Shown here: in pieces, positions 52,549 through 60,359 of the stretch
Layout of the letters: each line of letters starts with the position of its first letter
Numbering within the stretch: position 1 is the first letter of the stretch
From: CAYONP01 sp964405335
GTDB taxonomy: Bacteria > Armatimonadota > UBA10988
Direction: 5' to 3'
Length of the DNA: 64,000 nucleotides
Assembly: GCA_964405335.1 (NCBI GenBank)
Contig: CAYONP010000008.1
Span: 1 to 64,000, forward strand
Program-made: the position numbers and the translations under genes
The notes under the pieces: model-generated
What the model saw: the letters and a program-made list of their open reading frames with translations, nothing else
The model's database searches: none
What the model was told of the DNA's origin: nothing

Positions 52549-54951
52549 ATGCTCGGCCTTGCCTGCGGCCTGCTGCTCGCCGCGCCGCCGGTCTACCGCT
52601 TCAACGACGGCCCCGCCGGCTGGCTGCCGGTGCGGCCGAGCATCAGCGTCACCACCGGACCCGGCCACGACGGCGGCGGGCTGCAGGTGCGCGGGACCAT
52701 CGCCGACGGCTGGAACTACGCCCGTTCGCCGCAGTTCGACCTGGCGGCCGACCAGCGCTACGAGCTGCGGCTCTGGTTGCGGGTCGATCGGCTCGGTGCC
52801 GGCTCGCCCGCGCCGTTCGTCAAGGTCGAGCTGCTCGCCGGCGATGGCGGCAGCCTGGGTCGGGTGGCGACCAACACCTACGATGTGCGGCGTGGCGAGT
52901 GGCAGGAGCTGAGCGTCCGCTTTGTGCCCCCGCGCGAGGTGGCGCGGGTCTGGCTGGCGCTCGAGAAGGGCACCGACGCGCCCTGCGAGATCGAGGCCGT
53001 GATCGACGAGGTCACGCTCATCGTGCTCGAGCCGGCCCGCTCGCCAAGCCTGCTCCGGCCCTATCAGCTGGAGCCGGTCCCAGCGCCGCTGCAGGCGCTG
53101 CGCGGGCGGCACCCGCGGCTCTACCTCACCGCCGAGCGGCTGGCCGCGCTGCGCCAGGCCTGCGCCGGCACGCACCGTGAGCTGGCCGAGCGGCTGCTCG
53201 CCCGCGCCGACGAGCTGATCGCTCGCCCGCCGCCCGACTATCGCGAGGACGACGGCTGGTCGGGCAGCGAGCAGTTGTGGCAGCGCGAGGTGGGCAACAC
53301 CATGCCCTACTTGGCGCTCGCCTGGCTGGTCAGCGGCGAGGCGAAGTACCTCGCCGCGGCCGAAGCCTGGGCCGTCGCCTCGTGCGGCTATCCCACCTGG
53401 GGGCTGGGCAACATCGACGGCATGGATCTGGCCACCGGCCACCAGATGTTCGGCCTGGCCATCGTCTATGACTGGTGCCACGAGGCGCTGCGGCCGGAGG
53501 CGCGCGACGAAATCCGCGCGACGCTGCTACGCCGCGGCGGGGCGCAATACGAGGCGGCCAGCCACGGCCGCGCCTGGTGGCACGACGCCTACCTGCAGAA
53601 CCACCTGTGGGTCAACGCCACCGGCTTGGCGGCGGCCGGCATCGCCCTGTGGGACGAGCATCCGCCGGCGGCCGACTGGATCGCCTTCGCCCGCGACCGG
53701 TTCGCCACCACGCTGTCCAGCCTCGGCGACGACGGCGCCAGCCACGAGGGCGTCGGCTACTGGCAGTACGGCGTCGAGTACCTGCTCAAGTACCTCGAGC
53801 TCGCCCGCGACCTGCTGGGCGAGGATCTCTACGACCATCCCTGGTGGCGCAACACGGCCGACTACGCCCTCTACCTGACCCTGCCGCGGGGGGCTTGGAC
53901 GCCGCGCAGCAGCCTGGTCGACCTCGCCGATTGCCCGCGCGGCAACTGGTATGGACCCGAGTATCTGCTGCGCCGGCTGGCTGCCGAGTACCGCAACCCC
54001 GTCGCCCAATGGCACGCCGCCGAGATCGACACAGCGGGCATCGGCGGCGGCTCGGCCGGTTGGCTCAACCTGCTCTGGCACGACGCCACGCTGGCGCCGA
54101 GTCCGCCGCTCGACCAGCCGACGCTGCGCTGGTTCCGCGACCTGGACATCGTCTCGGCGCGGAGCGACTGGTCGGGCGCCGAGTCGCTGCTCGTCGCCAA
54201 GTGCGGGCCGTACCTGGGCCACGCCGCCTCGGCGGCGTTCGACCGCGATCCCGGCGGCGGGCATGTCCACCCCGACGCCGGCCATTTCGTGCTCTTCGGC
54301 GACGGGGAGTGGCTGCTCCGCGACGACGGCTACCAGGCGAAGTTCACCGGCCAGCACAACACGCTGCTGATCGACGGCGCCGGCCAGCTCGGCGAGGGGC
54401 GACAGTGGTTCGCCGGCGGCGAATGCCTGCAACGGCGCGCCGAGCCGCGCGTGCTGCGGGCCGACTCGACGTCGACGCTCGATACCATCGTTCTCGACGC
54501 CACCGAGGCCTACCCGGCCGAGAGCGGGCTGCGGCGGTTCGTCCGCCATCTGCTGTTCATCAAGCCGCGGGCGGTGGTGGTGATCGACGCGATCGAACTC
54601 GATCGGCCGCGGCCGCTCGAGCTGCGCTTCCATCCCGAACAGGCGGCGGCGGCCGTCGAGGGTGGGTTCGTCGCTCGCGGCGACCGCGCGGTGTTGCGCC
54701 TCGAGCTGCTCACCGCCGCCGGCGTCGAGGCCAACTCCGAGCGGCTCGCGACTGCCGGGCGGCACAACGAGGGCGGCGCTGAGATGGAGACCATTCGCTT
54801 GCGGACCACCGCCGAACGGTGGGATCAGGTGACCGCGGTGACCTGGTGCCCGACCGGCGGGGAGCCGGAGCGAGTGACGGCGGAGCGACATGCCGCCGGC
54901 TGGCGGTTCACCGTCGGTGGCCGGGCGATCGAGTATGCGCCGGAGGGGTGA
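52549..54951 (+). CDS. Heparinase II/III-like secreted protein
   Basis: An 800-residue protein from ATG 52549 (GGAG seven bases upstream) with a very short signal (LGLACGLLLAAPP). Residues 15-165 form a jelly-roll with RFNDGPAGW and RYELRLWLRV. The toroid domain has GNTMPYLALAWLVSG, QNHLWVNATGL and EGVGYWQYGVEYLLKY. The C-terminal sandwich has GGGHVHPDAGHFVLF with the metal/catalytic histidines. The signature resembles PL-type lyases for uronic acid polymers. It is the first gene of a unit with a sugar isomerase and a SanA protein. Confidence 0.82.
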   Translation: MLGLACGLLLAAPPVYRFNDGPAGWLPVRPSISVTTGPGHDGGGLQVRGTIADGWNYARSPQFDLAADQRYELRLWLRVDRLGAGSPAPFVKVELLAGDGGSLGRVATNTYDVRRGEWQELSVRFVPPREVARVWLALEKGTDAPCEIEAVIDEVTLIVLEPARSPSLLRPYQLEPVPAPLQALRGRHPRLYLTAERLAALRQACAGTHRELAERLLARADELIARPPPDYREDDGWSGSEQLWQREVGNTMPYLALAWLVSGEAKYLAAAEAWAVASCGYPTWGLGNIDGMDLATGHQMFGLAIVYDWCHEALRPEARDEIRATLLRRGGAQYEAASHGRAWWHDAYLQNHLWVNATGLAAAGIALWDEHPPAADWIAFARDRFATTLSSLGDDGASHEGVGYWQYGVEYLLKYLELARDLLGEDLYDHPWWRNTADYALYLTLPRGAWTPRSSLVDLADCPRGNWYGPEYLLRRLAAEYRNPVAQWHAAEIDTAGIGGGSAGWLNLLWHDATLAPSPPLDQPTLRWFRDLDIVSARSDWSGAESLLVAKCGPYLGHAASAAFDRDPGGGHVHPDAGHFVLFGDGEWLLRDDGYQAKFTGQHNTLLIDGAGQLGEGRQWFAGGECLQRRAEPRVLRADSTSTLDTIVLDATEAYPAESGLRRFVRHLLFIKPRAVVVIDAIELDRPRPLELRFHPEQAAAAVEGGFVARGDRAVLRLELLTAAGVEANSERLATAGRHNEGGAEMETIRLRTTAERWDQVTAVTWCPTGGEPERVTAERHAAGWRFTVGGRAIEYAPEG

Positions 54952-54952
54952 G

Positions 54953-55759
54953 ATGCGGATTGGCAGCCAGACCTACATCTTCATGCAGCACTATGCCCGC
55001 GCCGGGCTGCGGCTTGAGGACCACTTCGCCGAGGCGCTCGAGCAGCTCGCCGGCGCCGGGTTCGACGGCTGCGAGCTGATGCTCGACCACCTGGCCGACC
55101 ACCAGCCGGCCATGGCCGCGGCGCTGCGCGGCAGCGGGCTGGCGCTGGCCGGCGTCTATGCCGGCGGCAACCTGCACGAGCCGGCGGCGGCCGAGGCGAC
55201 CATCGCCCGGGTGGTCGGCCTGGCGCCCCACGCGGCGGCGCTCGGCGCGGCGGGCGTCGGCTTCAACGCCCAGCCGCGCACCGAGCCGCGCAAGACCGAC
55301 GCCGAGCTGCGCCGCCAGGCCGACGGTCTGAATGTGCTGGGCGAACAGCTCGGGCGGCTGGGCCTCGGCCTCTGGGTCCACACCCACGACGCCGAGATGG
55401 TCGACCAGGCGCGCGAGTTTCGCTCGCTGCTGGAGCTGACCGACCCGGCGCTGGTGGGCCTCTGCCTCGACACCCACTGGGTCCACCACGGCGGCGGTGA
55501 CATGATGGCCTTGGCGACCGAGTTTGCCGAGCGGATCGGCACACTCCACGTACGGCAGTCGCAGGGCGGCGTGTGGGACGGGGTGTTCGGACCGGGCGAC
55601 CTGGCGCACGAGCCGCTGGCCGACCTGCTGCGCGCCCGTGGCTGGGCCGGCTGGGTGCTGGTCGAGCTGGCGATCGAGCCGGGCACGCCGCTCGAGCGGC
55701 CACTGCCGCTCCGCCTGGCGCTGAGCTGCGGCTACGCCCGCGGGCTGTTCACCCCGTGA
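54953..55759 (+). CDS. Xylose-isomerase-like TIM-barrel sugar isomerase/epimerase
   Basis: A 268-residue protein from ATG 54953, one base after the lyase stop (GGAGGGG upstream). TIM-barrel marks are RIGSQTYIFMQHY at the start, FDGCELMLDHLADH for the first strand-helix with a metal-binding glutamate, WVHTHDAEM, VGLCLDTHWVHHGGG and LHVRQSQGG, the usual Glu/Asp/His set of the AP-endonuclease-2 superfamily. These enzymes isomerise or epimerise sugars or inositols. Following the lyase, it probably processes the released monosaccharides. Confidence 0.85.
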   Translation: MRIGSQTYIFMQHYARAGLRLEDHFAEALEQLAGAGFDGCELMLDHLADHQPAMAAALRGSGLALAGVYAGGNLHEPAAAEATIARVVGLAPHAAALGAAGVGFNAQPRTEPRKTDAELRRQADGLNVLGEQLGRLGLGLWVHTHDAEMVDQAREFRSLLELTDPALVGLCLDTHWVHHGGGDMMALATEFAERIGTLHVRQSQGGVWDGVFGPGDLAHEPLADLLRARGWAGWVLVELAIEPGTPLERPLPLRLALSCGYARGLFTP

Positions 55760-56340
55760 AGCGACGGGCCTGGCTCTGGTACCTGGCCGCGGGGCTGGGA
55801 CTCCTGTTGATCGTTCCGGCGCTGCTGGTGCTCTGGGTCGATCGCTCGACCCGCCGGCTGCGCTACGAATCGGCCGCCGCGGCGCCGGCGCGGCGCGTCG
55901 GTCTGGTCTTCGGCGCCGGCGTGCGCGACGACGGCCGGCCGTCCGACGTGCTGGCCGACCGGGTGCAGACCGGCGTCGACCTGCTGCTGGCCGGCAAGGT
56001 CGAGCGGCTGGTGATGAGCGGCGGGGTGGGCAGCGCCGGCCGCGACGAGTGCGCCTGCATGACGGCCTATGCGCTCGAGCGCGGCGCTCCGGCGGCGGCG
56101 ATGACGAGCGACCCGGCGGGCCTGACCTCGCTGGCGACGGTGCGCAACTTCGCCGCCACCGGCGAGACCAGCGTGACGCTGGTGACCCAGGCCTATCACC
56201 TCCCGCGCTGCCTTTACTTGGCGCGCCGCGCCGGTCTCGACGCGATCGGCGTGGCAGCCGATCGGCGGGCCTATCTGTGGATCCGGCGCTACCGGGCCCG
56301 CGAGTGGGTGGTCACGCTGGGGGCGCTGGTGGGGCGATAA
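55756..56340 (+). CDS. SanA/YdcF-family (DUF218) envelope protein
   Basis: A 194-residue protein from GTG 55756, overlapping the previous stop (GTGA). An N-terminal membrane helix (WLWYLAAGLGLLLIVPALLV) is followed by DUF218: VGLVFGAGVRDDGRPSDVLA, RLVMSGGVG, ARD/RDECACM, TSLATVRNF and LVTQAYHLPRCLYLARRAG. The SanA subgroup is linked to envelope barrier function and vancomycin resistance at high temperature; the biochemical activity is unknown. Translational coupling to the isomerase suggests one transcript. Confidence 0.88.
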   Translation: MKRRAWLWYLAAGLGLLLIVPALLVLWVDRSTRRLRYESAAAAPARRVGLVFGAGVRDDGRPSDVLADRVQTGVDLLLAGKVERLVMSGGVGSAGRDECACMTAYALERGAPAAAMTSDPAGLTSLATVRNFAATGETSVTLVTQAYHLPRCLYLARRAGLDAIGVAADRRAYLWIRRYRAREWVVTLGALVGR

Positions 56341-56386
56341 AGCGGCGGCGCTAAGGCGCGCCGTCGCGCACGCAGGCGAGCGGAGT

Positions 56387-57577
56387 TCACTCGCCGCCGC
56401 GGGCTTGGAGACCTCGCAGGGTCAGCACCTCGAAGCTGCGCGGCTCCGAGAGCGTGTGCGGTTGCCGGAGCTGCCGGTGCAGGATGCCCTCCACCGCGAC
56501 GTAGGAGCCGTTTTTCAAGGCGTCGCAGGCGCGGCTGAAGTCGTCACCCTCGAGCCAGAAGCCCACGCGCATTTCGCCTTCGTCGAACAGGCCGGCAGTG
56601 TAAAGCTCTACTTCGCCCGGAGCATCGGGTTCGGCGGAGGCGTCACGCTCGGCCTGGGCGATTTTGCCGAACAGCCAACATGCTTCGGGTTCGGTGGACT
56701 GGCGCCACCGGCTGGCCACACGCTCAAGGGGTTCGCGGTATTCCTGCCGGATCTCGACCGTGCTGGGAAGGTCGTCGGCTGGCACCTGCGGCTCCCACTG
56801 TGAGCTCAGCACGAGGCGTGTGTGAGGCTCGACAGGCTGAAGGCTGAGCAGCTCCTCGATGAGATTGGCGCTGATCTGCGGCTGGTCGGTCGGGGCGCCA
56901 TCCAGCTCGTGCAGGCGATCCTCGCGAGCGCAGTCAACCAGCCGCTTGGCGGCCCTCATGAGGTGGCTGGTGACGCGCCGCGTGAACGTTGGCGCGAGGT
57001 GCTCCAGTCCGTTCAGTTGCTGCTGTCGTCCGTCCTGCTCGCGGGACCGGACCGCATCGATTGGGCAGATGAGTTGGACGACGAAGCTGCCCGTCGCCGT
57101 GACGACTTGACTGCCGGCGACCAACTGGTCGGCGTCGTTGGAGCGAAGTCGCGGATGGACGCGACGGCGTACGCGTGCCACGTCCAGGGCGGCCGCCGTC
57201 AGCACCCTGCGACACCCATCGAGCAGACCGATGGCCGTCAGGAGCGGAGCGGCGCCGCGCTCCAGGCCAGGCCCGACCAGACCGAAGCTCAACACGTCGG
57301 CTGGAGGCGAGAGTAAGTCGAGCACAACGTCGATCGCGCGACGATGCTCGACCTCGGCGAGCAACTGCACTGCGTCTTCAACCAAGGCCGCGTAGTCGCG
57401 GTACTCCGGTTCGAGTGGAACGATGAGATCGGTGTCCGCGACGCTGGGGTGCTCGTATGCCGCCAGCGGTTCGCGAACCGCCGGGTTGCGGCGCCAACCG
57501 CGGGACCTCGCGTACTGACCCATCCGGACTGGGTCCAGACGCGCCAGCAGCGATGAGTCCAACTCAAGCGGTGTCAT
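56387..57577 (-). CDS. Unknown protein coupled to DUF4365 nuclease-like gene
   Basis: A 396-residue protein from ATG 57577, overlapping the DUF4365 gene end by 14 bases. No signal or membrane segment. The N-terminal part is charged (RMGQYARSRGWRRNPAVREP), with a mid region of hydrophobic helices and strands (SPPADVLSFGLVGPGLERG). The last 80 residues (MRVGFWLEGDDFSRA, GSYVAVEGILHRQLRQ, RSFEVLTLRGL) suggest a small beta-barrel or OB-like end. It resembles nothing I can name. Codon use is less GC-extreme than in the flanks, and the overlap suggests it works with the nuclease-like partner. Confidence 0.65.
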   Translation of the reverse strand: MTPLELDSSLLARLDPVRMGQYARSRGWRRNPAVREPLAAYEHPSVADTDLIVPLEPEYRDYAALVEDAVQLLAEVEHRRAIDVVLDLLSPPADVLSFGLVGPGLERGAAPLLTAIGLLDGCRRVLTAAALDVARVRRRVHPRLRSNDADQLVAGSQVVTATGSFVVQLICPIDAVRSREQDGRQQQLNGLEHLAPTFTRRVTSHLMRAAKRLVDCAREDRLHELDGAPTDQPQISANLIEELLSLQPVEPHTRLVLSSQWEPQVPADDLPSTVEIRQEYREPLERVASRWRQSTEPEACWLFGKIAQAERDASAEPDAPGEVELYTAGLFDEGEMRVGFWLEGDDFSRACDALKNGSYVAVEGILHRQLRQPHTLSEPRSFEVLTLRGLQARGGE

Positions 57578-58106
57578 CGAGTCTCTCTTGGCACGATACC
57601 CTCACCATGAGCTCGAACAGCGTTTCTGGCGAGAGCCCGTTCCGAGTTGGCACTCGGACCGTTACCGTCGGCTTGGCGACGCTCGAGTCCCGCGTTTGCG
57701 CCGGTTCGCCGAGCAGGCTGCGCCAAAAGGCGCAGCGCCGGAGACGAAGCTCCTCGCGCGACCACTCCAGACGGTCGCGCTCTTCGGCCGGCAGCGCGAG
57801 CACGACCAGGATGTTCGGCACGTGGTGCGCCGGATCGCGTAGGTCGTCGTAGTTCCTCAGCGGTAGCTCGCACGGGAAGTCGTGACCTGCCAGATCGAGG
57901 CCGCTCCTCGCCTTCAACTGGATGCCCAACTTCGGCGATCGTAGGACGGATGCCGGGCTGAGCCGTCCCCGCCCGTGGACGACCGCGTCGACGCTGTCGC
58001 GGTCCTTTCGGAGGACCTCGACGTAGAGCCCCTTGTCTGCCGCCACCGCGTGAAGGTACGCAATGCTCAGCTCCTCCTTCACATCGGCACTGGACAGCCA
58101 GCCCAT
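57564..58106 (-). CDS. DUF4365 domain nuclease-like protein
   Basis: A 180-residue protein from ATG 58106; no strong ribosome site. The pattern VKEELSIAYLHAVAADKGLY, then DRDSVDAVVHG and LGIQLKARSG, is that of DUF4365, a restriction-endonuclease-like fold whose D-x20-Q-x-K residues correspond to PD-(D/E)XK. Family members often sit in bacterial defence islands. The second half has WRSLLGEPAQ and a beta end (VTVRVPTRNGLSPE). It is the first of a two-gene unit. The 217 bases upstream (58107-58323) hold no recognisable gene and a GTCCC-rich run at 58190-58260. Confidence 0.7.
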   Translation of the reverse strand: MGWLSSADVKEELSIAYLHAVAADKGLYVEVLRKDRDSVDAVVHGRGRLSPASVLRSPKLGIQLKARSGLDLAGHDFPCELPLRNYDDLRDPAHHVPNILVVLALPAEERDRLEWSREELRLRRCAFWRSLLGEPAQTRDSSVAKPTVTVRVPTRNGLSPETLFELMVRVSCQERLDDTA

Positions 58107-58323
58107 GGTCGCATTGGTCCAGATCGCTCAGTTCGCGCCAACCGCGCACCTCCTTCCGCACCGCTGCCTAACCACCACCGAGTGCGGCAGCGGCCTGTCC
58201 CGTCCCATCCTGACCCACCATTGTCCCACCCCACCGACGGAATCTGTCCCGTTATGACCCAACTGCGCCCGCCCCAGCCGGGCAGTTTCCTTGCCGACAA
58301 TGGTTGCCAGGAGCGAGTTGGGA

Positions 58324-58683
58324 ATGGATCCAAGACAGCCGGTCTTGATCATCGACCCGGAGTGCAACCGCGGCCAGCTGCTGGTCCGCCGGTTGCGGCG
58401 CGAGGGCTGGGCGGCGTCGGCGGTCAGCTCGTTCGATGAGCTGGGCACCGCCGAGCTGGTCGAGCAGCCGATGGTCTTGTGTGACCTGGGCCTGATGTGC
58501 GGCCCGGCCCACGAGCGCCTGAGCTCGGTAATGGGCCACTTTGCACGAGGCACCGAATATTGGTGCAACGAGTGTGGTCGCCGAGTCCGGGAAATCGTGT
58601 CGGGTCGTGGTCGGCCGGTCTGTTGCGGGGTCGAGATGGCGTCTGGCGCGATCGCCCCGGAAGGCGAAAAGGAGCGCGAGTGA
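58324..58683 (+). CDS. Receiver-like domain fused to desulforedoxin-type iron knuckle
   Basis: A 119-residue protein from ATG 58324. Residues 5-75 look like a short receiver domain: VLIIDPE (acidic Asp11) and MVLCDLGL, with Asp54 at the phospho-acceptor place, but it is truncated before the usual lysine. Residues 79-105 read YWCNECGRRV, then RPVCCGVEM, giving C81-x2-C84-x15-C100-C101, exactly the spacing of the FeCys4 centre of desulforedoxin and desulfoferrodoxin N-domains. A zinc ribbon is the alternative. The stop overlaps the ECF sigma factor start by one base, so the two are made together; a redox or metal switch for the sigma factor is inferred. Confidence 0.75.
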   Translation: MDPRQPVLIIDPECNRGQLLVRRLRREGWAASAVSSFDELGTAELVEQPMVLCDLGLMCGPAHERLSSVMGHFARGTEYWCNECGRRVREIVSGRGRPVCCGVEMASGAIAPEGEKERE

Positions 58684-59300
58684 TGTTGGCCACCGAGTTG
58701 ACCAGTGTGGAACAGGCGCGCGAGCGGGACAGCTTTGAGGCCCTGGCCGAGCAGTATCGGCCTCATCTCGAGCGGGTCGCCATGTCGTTGGCGGGCAACG
58801 CCGACGATGCGCGTGACCTGGTCCAGGACACGTTGATCCGGGCCTATCGTTACTTCCACAACTTCGAGACGGGCAGCAACTTCCGGGCCTGGGTGCTGAA
58901 GATCCTGCACAACACGCACATCTCGAGCTACCGCCGCCAGAAGCGAACCCAGGGCGATCTGGCCTGGGAAGAGCTGGTCGAGCGCGGCGAGTCGCAGATT
59001 GAGGAGCGCGCCGATGCCGGCGAGCAGCCCGACGAGGCGATGCTCGCCGCGACCACCGACGAAGACGTGCAGAACGCGCTCGACGACCTGCCCGCGGCGT
59101 TCCGCCAGGTGGTCGAGCTGGCCGACCTGCGCGACTACACCTACAGCGAGATCGGCCACAAGCTCAACCTGCCCATCGGCACGGTCCGCTCGCGCCTCTT
59201 CCGCGCGCGGCAGAAGCTGCGCGGCAAGCTGACCGACTACGCCCTGCGCGAGGGCTTCGTCAAGCGACACGAGCTGGCCGACCTGCGCCCTGCGGCTTAA
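58683..59300 (+). CDS. ECF-type RNA polymerase sigma factor
   Basis: A 205-residue protein from ATG 58683, overlapping the upstream stop. Region 2 shows YRPHLERVAMSLAGNADDAR, DLVQDTLIRAYRYFHNFE and NFRAWVLKILHNTHISSYRR. Region 4 shows LDDLPAAFRQVVELADLRD, YTYSEIGHKLNLPIGTVRSR and the helix-turn-helix end LFRARQKLRG. RpoE-like, close to the SigK/SigR type. No zinc-binding anti-sigma gene follows; the upstream receiver-desulforedoxin protein may take that place. A strong terminator follows at 59341. Confidence 0.94.
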   Translation: MLATELTSVEQARERDSFEALAEQYRPHLERVAMSLAGNADDARDLVQDTLIRAYRYFHNFETGSNFRAWVLKILHNTHISSYRRQKRTQGDLAWEELVERGESQIEERADAGEQPDEAMLAATTDEDVQNALDDLPAAFRQVVELADLRDYTYSEIGHKLNLPIGTVRSRLFRARQKLRGKLTDYALREGFVKRHELADLRPAA

Positions 59301-59340
59301 CCCGGAGCGCCACCGGCGCGGTGCCCCTCCCCGCCGCGCC

Positions 59341-59373
59341 AACGAGCCCGCCGGCCCTGCCGGCGGGCTCGTT
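59341..59373. terminator. Strong hairpin terminator, convergent
   Basis: A 15-base stem AACGAGCCCGCCGGC (59341-59355) with its exact complement at 59359-59373 around a three-base loop, followed by TATG. Its right arm reaches the stop of the minus-strand gene (59373), so it ends both the sigma factor unit and, in reverse, the cyclodeaminase-type gene. There is no long U run. Confidence 0.85.
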
Positions 59374-60299
59374 TATGTCGGCCCGCCCGCCTGCCGCCAG
59401 ACCGACCAGCCAGCGGTCAGATCGAGCCCGGCCAGGCCCGTCTGCACCACCACCGCGCCGGCGTCGCGCAGTGACTCCAGCCGGCCGGCGGCCAAGTCGG
59501 CCAGCGTCGGCCGAGCGACCGGCAGCCCGCCGGCGAACGAGCCCGAGCGCGCCGCCTGCGCCCAGTCGTCGGCGAGCACCGGCCGCGAGTCGAGTACCGC
59601 CCGATCGACCAGGACGGCCCGCGGATCGCCCTCCACCGCCACCACCGCGCGCAGGCCGGCCAGGCGCTCGAGGGTCAGGATCGGCACCGGCGACGGCACG
59701 GCGACAATCACCGCGTCGGCGCCGGCCAGCGCGGCGTCGATGGTCGCCACCAGCTCCACCGTAGTGGTCAATTCGGCGCAGGCCGTGGCGAACGCCTCGC
59801 GGCGCGCGGCGGTGCGGCTGGTCGCGCGGATGAGGCGCGGCGCCAGCGCCGCGTCGGCGCAGCGGGCGGCGGCCAGGGCGACGCGGCCCGTGCCGACGAT
59901 GGCCAGCCGGTCGACGCGCGAGCAGAGTCGTGCGGTCGCCCAGACCGCCGCGGCGCCGGTGCGCAGGTCGGTCAGCGGCTCGGCGTCGAGCAGCGCGGCC
60001 CGGCCGGTGGGCAGGTGGTGCAACGTCAGGGTGGCGCTGCGCCGGCCGAGCGCCCGCGCGCCGGCGGCGTCGACCGTGCCGAGCTCTTCGATCCGCTTGC
60101 GGGCGAGCATGAGCAGCCGGCCGCGCGAGTCGTCGAGTCGGGCCGTCATGTCGAGCACGAACCGGTCGCCGTCGAGGGTTTCGCGCCGCGGCGGGTTGGT
60201 CAGCCGGCCGTCGGCCAGGGCGCGGTAGGCCTGCTCGACCGCGCGCAGGTAGAGCGCCGGCGCGGCGGTGGCAGCAAGTTGTCGATTGAGGTGTTCCAT
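59373..60299 (-). CDS. Ornithine cyclodeaminase/mu-crystallin-family protein
   Basis: A 308-residue protein from ATG 60299. The family pattern is visible: RAVEQAYRALADGR, the helix GRAALLDAEPLTDLRTGAAA with the substrate-binding region, and a Rossmann motif LAIVGTGRVALAAARCA, then GADAVIVAVPSPVP for the NAD-binding half. Members reduce or deaminate amino/imino acids, for example ornithine to proline, alanine or ketimines. Substrate residues typical of true ornithine cyclodeaminase are not all present, so the substrate is open. It stands alone, between the terminator and the divergent debranching gene. Confidence 0.8.
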   Translation of the reverse strand: MEHLNRQLAATAAPALYLRAVEQAYRALADGRLTNPPRRETLDGDRFVLDMTARLDDSRGRLLMLARKRIEELGTVDAAGARALGRRSATLTLHHLPTGRAALLDAEPLTDLRTGAAAVWATARLCSRVDRLAIVGTGRVALAAARCADAALAPRLIRATSRTAARREAFATACAELTTTVELVATIDAALAGADAVIVAVPSPVPILTLERLAGLRAVVAVEGDPRAVLVDRAVLDSRPVLADDWAQAARSGSFAGGLPVARPTLADLAAGRLESLRDAGAVVVQTGLAGLDLTAGWSVWRQAGGPT

Positions 60300-60359
60300 C
60301 GAGTGGCGAAGTGTGCCATGTCGGTGTTATGGTGGACATGGCGCCGGATGGGGCGACCG

